A DNA stretch of 64,000 nt from Omphiscola glabra (Eukaryota > Mollusca > Gastropoda > Lymnaeidae), in contig OZ024804.1 in NCBI GenBank assembly GCA_964017045.1, positions 28,658,945-28,722,944 on the forward strand, given 5' to 3'. Below, piece after piece: positions 1 to 12,400 of the stretch (positions are counted from its first letter, which is position 1; each line of letters begins with the position of its first letter). The position numbers were made by a program, and so were the translations under genes. Below the pieces are notes generated by a model. That model was not told where the DNA came from. It worked only from the letters and a program-made list of their open reading frames with translations, and did no database searches.

Positions 1-230
1 CGCCGCCATTCGCACTCTGTTGCCATTATTCTCAATGCATTCAGATGTCATTTGTGGTAATGTATTTTAGTTAAACTGAAGAAGTAAGTTTACAAACGTA
101 TAGTCCATTCAATTTATCTTTCATTTGATACCGAAGTTCGTCTTACAAACCCAAAAAATATATTTTAAATAGTTTCTTTAATCCCAACCTCTCATTTCTG
201 GTACCGGGTGCGAATAGTCGCAGCCTTAAA
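1..230. repeat. Dispersed repeat, copy 1 (cut by window edge)
   Basis: About 200 bp that align in the same orientation to 37457-37697 with roughly 80-85% identity by eye (shared ttacaaacgtatag and cccaacctct stretches). Unclassified. Confidence 0.7.
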
Positions 231-318
231 ATAAATCCCAGCAAAACAACACAAATGAATCCTAGCAACACAGCACAAATAAAGCATAGCAACACAGCAC
301 AAATAATTCGTGGCTCAC

Positions 319-454
319 CTGAACTTGGCTATGAGAAGATTGAACAACAAAATGTTTATAATGACGGCATAAATTCCTAAAATAATGGCGAGAAAATATC
401 TCTCTGCCCTTGTGAGGCAATCATCACTCGTGCACTCATAACTTTCCTCGGCAC
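319..454 (-). CDS. Gene B S6 exon
   Basis: Short outer loop with two cysteines (YECTSDDC), then S6 [20 protein letters not shown] and LLIAKF. Same phases (1 to 2) and same NLLIA motif as gene A. The remaining C-terminal exons are left of position 1. Confidence 0.9.
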
Positions 455-3400
455 CTTTAATTGAAACAAAATATATGGTTTAAAAGTTGTTACAATAAAA
501 TGGACAATAAATGTGGAGTATGTTCATTTTTTTAAAAATAAAATTTGTTTCACTCTTGTCGCATTAAAATTAAATAAACATTATAATTATTTAAGCTTTT
601 TAGATTGCAAAATATCTCCAGGACGGCACAATTTCTCTTTATTCACCTTTTAAGCCTGCCACCCATCTCAACATATCTCTGACAACCCTATGAGCAATTA
701 CACCCGGAACAATAGCAAATGCCTCACTGTGCCTCGGAGTTACACAGTGCAACACAAATAATCATTCTTCCCACGAACAATAATCGCTTGAAACCACCTG
801 GACAATACCGCCGTTAACTCGATATATATCGAAAGCTTCAAGGCTGCCCTGGCATCTGCTAGGAGCCATTAGGATGGCAGCATAGCTTCCCCAACCGTTG
901 CACACATGCCAGTATATGGATGCAGCAACATACCCTACCAGAACCAGAACCAGAAAGTTACTGACAAAAGAAGCCTCATTTATGTATGATCAAAAGTAAG
1001 GCCAAAATAATAATTATTCTTTTCTCTAATGATATCCATGGAAACAACCTTCAAATGCACTAAAAACTTAATTAACCGTTTCATTAAACCATTTTTCAAA
1101 GCCTACCTTTAAATCCAATCTCGTCCAGTAGAGGGTATTGTCCCAACATGGTCCAGAATGACTGGTAAAATATCAACAAAGGATCATATCTGGACCCGTG
1201 GAAGTAGACTGATTGTGAGGCCACGCCGTAGGAGATAAAGAATACCAGAATGACACCGTAGAACTGGAGCAGAAAATATCCCTGGGGAAATTTTGTTTTT
1301 TTTCATTTAGAATTGAACTCAGCTCCGGTGACCTTTGAACTAGACATTTCGTTAAGATATTAAAGGAGATTGAAAACATATGCTGAGACTAAACACATTT
1401 TATCATAGGAATGAAAACAACGGAAGAAAGACAAAGAGAGGGTATAGGAGAGAGAGAGGGGAGGGTAGAGAGAGAGGGGGGGGGTAGAGAGAGAGGAGGG
1501 GGAGTGAAAAAGTGTGTGTGTATGTGTGTGTGTATGTGTGTGAGAGAGAAATAGAGAAAAAAGAAGAAGAGTAACAAGAAGAGAAAGAGAGTTTGAACAT
1601 AAGAAATAAAATTTTATATAGATTTTAGAATTCAATATGGAATGTGTATTATGTATTACCTAAAATGCACTTTTTAACTTAACATATTCTGATCGATTAT
1701 GTGCCAGTAAAAACTGATATGTTTGTGCAGTTTCATATGATTTCCTTTTTTGTCCGATAAATAATCCCCCACCCCCCAAAAAATAAGTTCACTCCTGGTA
1801 CCAGGTTGCTACTGAACAATTTTATAAAATTATTTAAAGAAGAAAATACGTACAATGTTTTTGAACATGACTATCATTGGTCCCAGATTTTTATTTGCAT
1901 AGTAGCCATGGAGGAAACGAATTGAGAAGCCGATGTAGTTCAACCCAAATGCCATCCTGGCCCAGCTCATGAGATACTCGTTTTCCTGGCCTGAGTAGGC
2001 CAGGTATCGTAAAGTCCAGGCAATGATGAAAGTTGTGGCTATGTAAAAGCGTAGAGAATTCCTTCTAAGAAATGCCAGCAGTCCAGATAACTCGCACTTA
2101 AAAGCCTGCTGTACAATAAATAGCTAGAATAAATTAGAAAACAGCCTTAAAAATGTATTTAAATTGTAACTAATGTAATAAAACTTTTCAGCAAGTGACG
2201 AAAATGGATTTATTCCATTTAGATTTCGGTTTTGCAAGTAGGAATATGAGTTGATCAGAAATAAATTTTGGATAAAATTTATGTTTAAAAGAATGCAGCA
2301 TTATGTCAAATTTGCTCAGACAAAATGTATTTTGACAGTTTTCAGTCATTGTATTTGTTTTAGACACAATGTATTTTAAGTGATCGAGGTTCTTGTTGTG
2401 CCTCTTCTCTGCCACCCACACAGATCCCTTTAATGCAACTAACGAACTCACTCCGACTGTCGAGCGGCTCTGTCTCTCATTGTCTATGGTCTAAAACAGC
2501 AATCTCTCACACAAAATAATGCCAACAACTTGACCATTGCATACAGATCTTCTTTAATATGTACCTCGTGTTCGAAACACCTAGCTAGATCTCACACAAT
2601 GACACGTCCTTAACGTAAACGTTAATACAAGACTGTTGACGCTCCTTCATAACTTCACGATGCTCGCTCTAATCCAAACTGAGGGACACCTGAACTGCTG
2701 GGAGCTGACGATCACTGACAACTCTTAGCTACTAACTGGCAATACGAGAACTGGTTGCTCCTTAATAAATCCTCACTCACATTTTTCCTTTTGACAAGTC
2801 ACATTTTCAGTATTTCTTTCAAACATTTTGCCCCGGGGGCACTTCAAATTTTCGGGAGGGGGGGAGGGGATGTGTCATTTGACAGTGGCCAGAGGCGTAG
2901 CTAAGGGTGGCAGACTAGCCGAGGGTGCGCTTTATTGATATTTAATGGTTGAACATAATAATAAGGTTCAGAGTTGAGAAGGGCGTAAAAATGAATCTTC
3001 CCCCCCCCAAGCAAAACACTGTAGATACGCCCCTGCTAGTGGCGTCAAAAAAGGGCGGATCCACCGGGGTGTCACTTTTTCTTATAGGCAGGTGTGGCAT
3101 TTTCGGACAACTACAGTTTATATTGTGAAAGGGAGGATGGCAAAAACATTTGCACGCCCACGGAGGCAGTAATAGCTGCGTCACTAGGCAGTGTCTCTAT
3201 CGATGCAAAAGTCGGCGATCAGTTTCATCGGGAAGGAGGGCGGAAATTGAGGGCGCTGATGAATTTCAATCAAAGGAGGGGTCAACTTTTTTTATTATTT
3301 CAAATTCCATAGGTGTATTTTTGAGTATATTCGAATTCAATGTTTCTATTATACATTTTGAGTGGAAAAGGATATGTTTAAGAATTTGTGGGAGTCATTA

Positions 3401-6400
3401 TGGCGTCTAGTGTCATACATAAACTGACTTCACTCCGTTTGTTGAGAGCCCCAGAGTAATCATTTGGCACAAGCGTGTAATCAACCCGATACTGGGGTTG
3501 CATTTAAAACTTTGGGTTGGGCAGTGCCCAAATTAGCTATAATAATGATTAAAGGCATCTTAAATTCCGCACCAGTGTGATTTAAACTATATTCATTCTA
3601 GATGTGACACCCTTGAAGGTAAGCTTTTGCCCTAGTTTAATATCGCCTAGTAAAGTGGTCGGAAAACTCATTCGTCAAAAGAGCCAAAATATCTGCAGCA
3701 GGACGATTAACAAAATTTTGAAAAACCCAAATTTCTTGTCAAGAACTAAGTTTTTTGGATTCAAAACCTACTTGTGGCCGACTGGCCGAGCTGCACTCAG
3801 GTCGCTTAAGAGCCGCACGTGTCTCTCGAGCCACAGTTTGCTGACCACTGTCCTTATAAATCTTTATAGTCCACAGAAATTTTTTAATAAATTCAAAATA
3901 CAAGAAATCATTTTATAACATATCTGAATTTAGTTTTCAACATTCCACACCTAATTGGAGAACAACGGAAGATATCCTAATTTAAAAATGTAGATGTCAC
4001 TTAACCTTAGAACCATAGTGTGCACTCAGCAACCCTTACGATTCTGGGTGCCTCTAATTTTTGGGGGTTTTAAAGATGTGATGAGGATATTTTCTTAAGT
4101 ATCATCTTTCATTGCAGGGTGCAAAAAAAGGAAAAGGGGGGGGGGGGCAAAAGGGAAAAGGGCTTGACCTGCTTGTGTTATGCACACAAAAAAATATATT
4201 ACTAAAAATAGACTACCTTTTCTAAACATTTCCAAATTTTACCAGAGTCAAAACGAAAAAAAACCTGTTAATTAGAAAGGTCTATACATTTTTGGGGGTT
4301 GAGAAGACTGGTCATTTTTACAAATCGTATATGAACGGTATAACTATTTTAAGAAGGCACGAGTTGTTTACAAAAGACGCTATATATTTATTAAATGTGT
4401 GATTTTATCTATGCGAAATCGTATTCAAATAAAGTATATATTTCCCAATATTTATTTGATTGAATTGTTTATTTTTAATTTCAAAACACTCTAACATTTT
4501 TCAGATAAATTACAAATTGCCTGTTAGATATACTTTAAAACACATTTTTAAAAACCAAATCTACAGAATTTACTTCAGAGTGAGCTAAAGAGGAATAAGA
4601 ATTTGTTCTAAAACTAGTACCAACTAATTTTTTTAAATAGAAATGACAATCGAAATGCTAGTTCACAAAAACTTTAATTAATTGTTTGTTTTTTTTTAGC
4701 TTTCTGATAGATTCCCATCATGGAAAAAAAAAATTATCCGTGCAAATAGATGGCGTTATAAATATAAGCTATGTTTTGTTTAACCTCTGTTATGCAGGAA
4801 ACCTTGTTACAAAAGAAAACACAAACGCTTTCGGTATAATATCTGATGAGATGTGCACTTTTTTATGCGCCCGTTAAAACCTTAATTTAAAAAAATATAT
4901 CTAATTTTCTAAAGTTTCCATTTTATATAGCCGAACATAATTGGAATCGATTAAATTTATTTATTTTTTAAAGACTAATACCATCATACAATTTATAGTT
5001 AGCACATAGCCCTACTATAAAAGTAATGCTTTTATGATGAACTATAATTTGAAAATATATTGCTCATGATTGAGACTTAGCAATAGAACTTATTATTAAT
5101 TGTGTAGACCTTTTTATTGATGTAAAGGTAATTAAAGTCAGCTTTATTAAAAATCTGTAAAAATACCAAAACATTATGTGACCTACGGTAAGTAAGACAT
5201 GGGCTGGAGTGGCCAGTACGATATTATTAATCGAATACTATAAGCCTTTAACAAGCTTGGCTTTATATACGGATCATCAAATATATCTAACGTAGCGATG
5301 TGTCATAGATTTCACTAATTGTAAAAGCACCAGATACAATTCTTTTAAAAACTTTTTAAAAATGACAATGTAGTCGTCTTTAATAAAAAGAAATATATAA
5401 TCGTTATATTATAGTTCCTATTTGCCTCGGGGGGGGGCACTTGACTTTCCCCCGGAGGGGTAGAGCCACCCGGAGAGATGGCTGAAAGAAACCCTGCACA
5501 TGTTCCCTTTTTGACCAGGCCCGTGTTCCCCTTCAACTAGTCGCATGTTTCCTTTCGACCAATAACATTTAGACTCGGACTCACACTTCATGATCACAAA
5601 AATTTCCCCGTAAACGCAGTGATTCTCACACCTTGACAGTGGTAGCGTAATGACCAAACAATAACCAAATGGGCATTGACTTGCAATTTCATCACAGCAC
5701 ACAAAGTTATACAACAGCAGAACTACAGCAAATTTAAAAATAAACAAATTTTTGGTTCCTGAAATTAAAGAATGAGATTAGTTCAATTTCTTGGTCCTTT
5801 AACTTTGAGTTATTATTTCATGGCCTAACGCCTTTTTAAAACAATATCCACAATCATATGCAGACACAATCATACACAGACACAATCATACACAGACACA
5901 ACCACACGCAGGCTAAATCAGGGACAGATACAAGCATGCATAGACACAAGCATACACATATTTAGCATGCACAGATAAAATCAAACACAGACACAATCAA
6001 TCACAGAGACAATAATACACAGATAAGGTCACACATATAATACAGAAAATATCTTACTACTATGCCTCCACGATTGATTATATCTTCACCATCCTGTATT
6101 CGATATAGGGAGAAAGCCGAAAAAAGAATCAATCACTGCAACTAAATGCAAATCCATTTAAAAAAAATAAAAATACTATAAGCTCAATAAATAGATTCAA
6201 ATACAATTGATTTAATCATAACATTATTTCTTCAAATGATTTTTATTTAATTGAAGCATAAAACTCTTGATTAATGAGGTTGTATATAAAAAATAAATGT
6301 CATACTAATTCGACAAATGTTTGGTTCTTAATATTCATTGGTGTTCACGTGCGAATTCATTTGCAAATACTGAAATTATTATTATTCGATTGAAAATGTA

Positions 6401-9400
6401 ATGATATATTTAATTTTTCTTACAGAAACTCCAATATGCAAGAGTTCGAAGAAGGTCAGAGCCCAGATAATGCCTTCCAAGGGTTGAAGGGTTTTAGTTT
6501 GCAAGTATCTCACGAGCAACAGACCATAAATCAAAAGATAGGCCAATCTGGAGATCTGGAAGAAGAAATTGTGTGGTGTATTGAAATGATCGTGAATATT
6601 AAGTGAATTAAATGTAACGCGAACATAACGTGAATGTAAAAAAAATATAGCGTGAAATGTAACGCTAATGTAACGTGAAATGTATCGTAAATATAACGTG
6701 AATTGTAATGTGAAAATGTAATGTGAAAATAACGGGAATATAACATAGAATGTTACGTGAATAAAACAGAAAAGTATCGTGAATATAACGGGTATGTAGT
6801 GAATGTAACGTAAATTTAACATAGTTAAATGAAAAGTGCACCTGCAGCTGTATGAGACAATATGACAGGTGTTAGCAGGTGGCGTTATGAACAACGGACA
6901 CCGCATAGCTCTGACATTTATTGCGTCGTAGTCAGTGAGCGGAACGACACTTCAAAATCAGACATGCGTCTTTCTTATATACGACACGAAAGTAGCTAAC
7001 AGTTCTAACATGAAGGTTTTCAATAAATAAGCCTTTCTGCATTTTATGTGTCATCCCATAGGATGTTTTTCAACTAGTCATTTGGGCATCGTTTTATTTT
7101 TGTTACGATTATAATTAATAAATGTTTTAAAAAATGCAAGACTACCTGATCAGCATAATACATGGTCCTTGGAGTGGGGGCGTCTAAGCGATACTTGGGC
7201 TCTCCCTGAAGAAATGGGGGGGGGGGTGTGGGGGGGTTGTTCTTTTATAATAGAATTAGTAAGGAATATAAAATTTCAAAAATATGATTTAAAGTTTAAT
7301 TAGATACAAACTGTGATGCATGGATTTAAATGTCATTTTACTTTTCAAAAAGGAATAATTTGCCACTTTCGTCAGTTCATATTTTACAGTCTGTCAATAA
7401 CTGGATTATAGGACGTCAGCTGCCATTTTACAGTCTGTCAATAACTAGATTATAGGACGTCAGCTACAATTTTACAGTCTGTCAATAACTAGATTATATG
7501 ACGTCAGCTGCCATTTTACAGTCTGTCAATAATTGCGTTATAGGACGTCAGCTACCATTTTACCGTCTGTCAATAACTAGGTTACAGGGCGTCAGCTAAC
7601 ATTTACAGTCTGTCAATAACTGGGTTATAGGACGTCAGCTACCATTTTACCGTCCGTCAATAACTAGGTTACAGGGCGTCAGCTAACATTTACAGTCTGT
7701 CAATAACTGGGTTATAGAACGTCAGCTACCATTTACCGTCTGCCAATAACTAGGTTACAGGACGTCAGCTACAATTTACCGTCTGTCAATAACTGCGTTA
7801 TAGGACGTCAGCTACCATTTACCGTCTGTCAATAACTAGGTTACAGGACGTCAGCTACCATTTTACAGGCTGTCAAAAACTAGGTTACAGGCTGTCCTTT
7901 TAGCAAATATACAGTTTGCAAGGGGGTCAGCCCAAATGCTCTGACTGTTCACCATTTCCCCATGTACCCTGAATACGTTACCTCTGACGTGCCCTAGTAC
8001 CAGACTCGTTTACCCTCAAATCTTTACCTCTGCCTTGCCCCAGTACCAGACTCGTTTACCATTAAATCTTTACTTCTGCCTTGCCCCAGTACCAGACTCG
8101 TTTACCCTCAATACTTTACCTCTGCCGTGGCCCAGTACCACACTCGTTTACCCTCAAATCTTTACCTCTGCCTTGCCCCAGTACCAGACTCGTTTACCCT
8201 CAATACGTTACCTCTGCCTTGCCCCAGTACCAGACTCGTTTACCCTCAATACTTTACCTCTGCCGTGCCCCAGAACCAGACTCGTTTACTGATTTCATGG
8301 CAAGGGTCCGTTGAGAGGAATTCATTACATTTTGCAGTGTAAGCAATTTCAAAGTATGTTGTACCACCCCAATCTTTCCATTCCAAGTAGGTTAACCGTT
8401 CTTTTTGGGTTGCACTTGTAGCAAGTATTTACGCCTTTCACTGCTTGCTTTTCAAAATAGCTGTTTGTATAATAGATGACAAATATAATTATAGTTACAC
8501 TTAGTAGCTTGTAGCTTTAAAATGCTTAAACAAGTCATTGTTTTTTTAATAAATTAGTGTTTTAAAAGAGAGGCTGACTGATATTTTGTTTCTGTTTCTG
8601 TGCCGAAAGTTCCCATATGATTTGTTTCGGCGTACTTTCGGTTTCGGTCGAACTTTCGATTAATGTTCGTCTTCGGCCGAAAATGTTTGTCTACCAGAAG
8701 TCAGAGTGTCCTTCTGTCTGTCTCTCTGCCCGCTATCTGATATTCATTATTGATCGATGTCTTGCTGTCATGTTATGATATATGACTAATCCTCTGTGAA
8801 CACTGCTCACGGCTGAATGATGAAGTATTTGTCCGATATCTCTAAAAATGGAATGACGACTAGGCTTAAACGAAGGTAAATAGTTTTCTTGAAAAAAGGG
8901 AAGGATTGTTAATATTTATATTATCATTTTTCTTTACAATTGTTTTTGTCTGCACCGCCCAACAGCGTTGCATTTTGTTCATTTCATCAGTCCAGCTGTA
9001 TGCCGATCGACGCAGCAACCTACTGGGCGATACTGTGGAGACTTTCGTTTCGTGAACTGCAGCATTCGTTTGTTGGACTTGAGTAACGAACCAAATAACG
9101 CTGAACGAGCTGCCGTAAAATGTCTCTTAGTGCAAATCTAGGTTCGTAATGATTATTCCTGGATTACCGAGTAAAGTATTGCTGATTATGATGAATTTTT
9201 TAATTCCATCATTGTTTCACGACATAGTTTTTAAATCTTGTGCCGGTTTATAAATCTCTCCGCTTCGGTATCGGGCTTCGGCTTCCCCTGGGGTGTCGTT
9301 TGCACGTCCGTCCCAAAATTTCATGTAGATTAAGAGGCGCTCCCACCGATCCCCTGGCGTTACCCGGGGCACAATATCACCATTTAGAGGACTTGCGCGT

Positions 9401-12400
9401 GAGACACAAATGTCTTGAATGAGATCTTCGTTAGAAAGAGCCTAGCTGCATCGTAACTACCCATTGCGGTTGAAAATAACCTCAGAAACAGGTCAGGATA
9501 TTATTAGATGTTTCTGTTATTGGGTAGGAGGCATGGGTAGGTTGTGGCAACACAGGCCGAGGATTCTATCATACAGTCTGTGAGGAGGCTGTCCATAGGC
9601 AACCGTTTCGTCCCAGCTACAGTATGATATAATCACAAAGTCAAAACTACGTGTAGAATCCCCATTAGAGCGCGTCTGACGCCACCCCGCGATGGGAAGG
9701 GGTGTTTTTAGGCACGTCAAAATATATTTATCCCAGTTAATAGATAGTTCGACTGCTGGTGCTGCGAAAGCAACGCCATCTACCGACCAGGTGTTTCTTG
9801 GTTGGAGTCGCCCCACCTGCATGGCCAATCGAGTGGAAGGTGGATGGTGTTGTCACAGCAAAGGAATGCCGCCACCGTCAATCCACCTCAGACTTAGTTG
9901 ACCGGCGAGGCCTCTGCCCCTAAGTTTATGCCTGTATATCACTTTTGCTGCTTTACAATTCGGCATCCTATCACGTTGTCCTGTCCAGCTCAGTCTGCTT
10001 TTTAAAAATTTTTTGCGACTATGGGTGGGTCTTTGTACAATTGATATTTCTTTTGTTTGTACGGATTCTCAGACCATCAATTTCTATCACTGGGACGTAT
10101 ATTTACGGGGGATTGTCAACGTGTTTTATCTTCCTATCCCGTATTTTCGCCCCACGCTTTACACGGCTCAAATACCCTCTCCTCATTTAGGAAGTTTAAA
10201 TATTTGCCGTTGAAATTCAAAGTTTATGAATTTCAATTAACTACTATGAGTTTATGGATTTGAAACTTACAGCATACAACTTAGCCTCTTGTCGTTATCT
10301 ATGTCTCGACCACTTTCCCCCGTCTCTGCCTCGCCTGACATCAGCCTCAAAAGTTTGTACCCCATGAGGGCTGCAGCTACAGGGGACTGAATGACATACA
10401 TGGGTCAAACATATGAAGCTAGTCTCTTGGTACATTATCAAATGTAATCTATTTTAATATGCTTTTCCAATTCAATATTTTACATAAAATGGGCCACATA
10501 AATTTGAATGGGCCATAAATAATTTTTTTTCAAATTTTAATAAAATGTAAATAAATTTCAATGAATCAAAAAAAACTTCACAAAAAAGGATCGGATCAGG
10601 TTACAATTGTTTAAAATCATTTTGAAAACAATTTTAAAAAAAGAATAGAAACAAATGTATACTATTGTTAGGGTTAGGGTTAGGGTTAGGGTTAGGGTTA
10701 GTATTATGGAAAACTGTTGAAGATGGTAAAGGACACTAACTAAGCTAAGTTTTTATTTTTTACTTTTTTACATATTTTATTCCTTTTTTTGCACTGTTCG
10801 CTGGCGAAGGCTTTTCGCCGACAAATTCGCTGTTTTGTTTCGTCTTGTTTTTTGGTGGGTTTTCCATTATTATGTGTTATAGTTTTCCTTTTGTTTCAAC
10901 ATGAAGGCAGTCCTCCCCATATTAAACAGTGAACGATGCAGATGGAAAGCTGGTCAAACTATCGGCAGATACAAAGCGATTTTATTATTAAAGCAAGAAA
11001 TACCTTTAACATATTGTATAATGTGTTAACTTACTTCAAACTTTCTCCAAACATATTTTGACACTTCATAGTGCTTCAAAACCAGAGATCGAATAAATAC
11101 CACTCTGAGATTGTATTCTGTGGAGACGTAATACCATTAAGATCCTTTTTTGTACATTACAATATATGTAAATTTAACGTAATGAACTTTTCTATTACAA
11201 TGAAAAGCTAATTTGCCTGTTTTTGTTTTACTGTTATATTTCTCGCTTGATCTTGTTTTCAATTTTACTTATGTAAAATAATGGAGATATGAAAGCAATG
11301 AAAAGGTAAATAAGTATTTGACCTACGGTGATCATTTTCATCTTCATTAGGTTCTAGCATTTTACAAATCCATTTGTCAACTTCTGACGATAGACCAACT
11401 TGGAAAATCTAAAATTAAAAATTTAATGGTCCATTGTCAATAAATTATTGATGACTGACCGACATTTCCGCCTGAAAATTATGTTATATTAATATTTAAA
11501 TAATTTAATTTATTTTCAAATTTTATCTTCAAGACTTAATGCATGGAAATATTGTATGCAATAAGCTATAACGAGAACTCGCTCTTAAGATGAAACTATA
11601 ATAAAATGATTTAAATTTTCTTCGACGTCATCAATATGACAATTGTTTTATTTTAGTGTTTCATTTAATATGTTCTTTGTTTTATTAAAGAATGCGACTT
11701 CAAAAAGCTTTGAACTTCGTTACGTGGCAACACGTGTTTTAAATTTACTTAAATGTATTTAAATGTTTTGTAATTCACCCTATAGAATCAAAACACCGTA
11801 GCTATATATATTTTGGAGTTGATAAAAAGGGATCCATGACACTTTATTAGATTAAGATGCCACACGAGTTAAAAGTGTCCGACTTGTTTCAAGCGCCTGT
11901 GTCACTGTCTCTCTCACCTGTCACTGTCTGCCTCACTGTCACTGTCCTCCTCACAGCCCCCACCAATGTCACTGTCTCCTTCACTGTCACTGTCTCCATC
12001 ACTGCCACTATCTCCCTCACTGTCACTGTCTCCTGCACTGTCACTGTCTCCCTCATTGTCACAGTCTCCCTCACTGTCACTGTCTCCCTCAGCGTCACTG
12101 TCACCGCCTCCCTCACTGTCACTGTCTCCCTCAATGTCACTGCCTGCATCAATGTCTACCTCACTGTCTCTCTCACTGTCACTTTCTGCATCACTGTCTC
12201 CATCACTGTCACTTATTCCCTCACTGTCTCCATCACTGTCTCCATCACTGTCACTGTCTCATCACTGTCACTGTCTCCTTCACTATCACTGTCTCCCTCA
12301 CTGTCACTGTCTCTCTTACTGTCACTGTCTCCTTCACTGTCTCTGTCTCCCTCATTGTCATTGTCTCCCTCACTGTCACTGTCTCCCTCAGCGTCACTGT

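Noticed and set aside
6382..6906. 174-codon minus frame as one exon
   Set aside because: Only its part at 6424-6555 (S1-S2) is exon, set by acceptor CTTCTTCCAG and donor GTAAGA; the rest is a degenerate intronic repeat.
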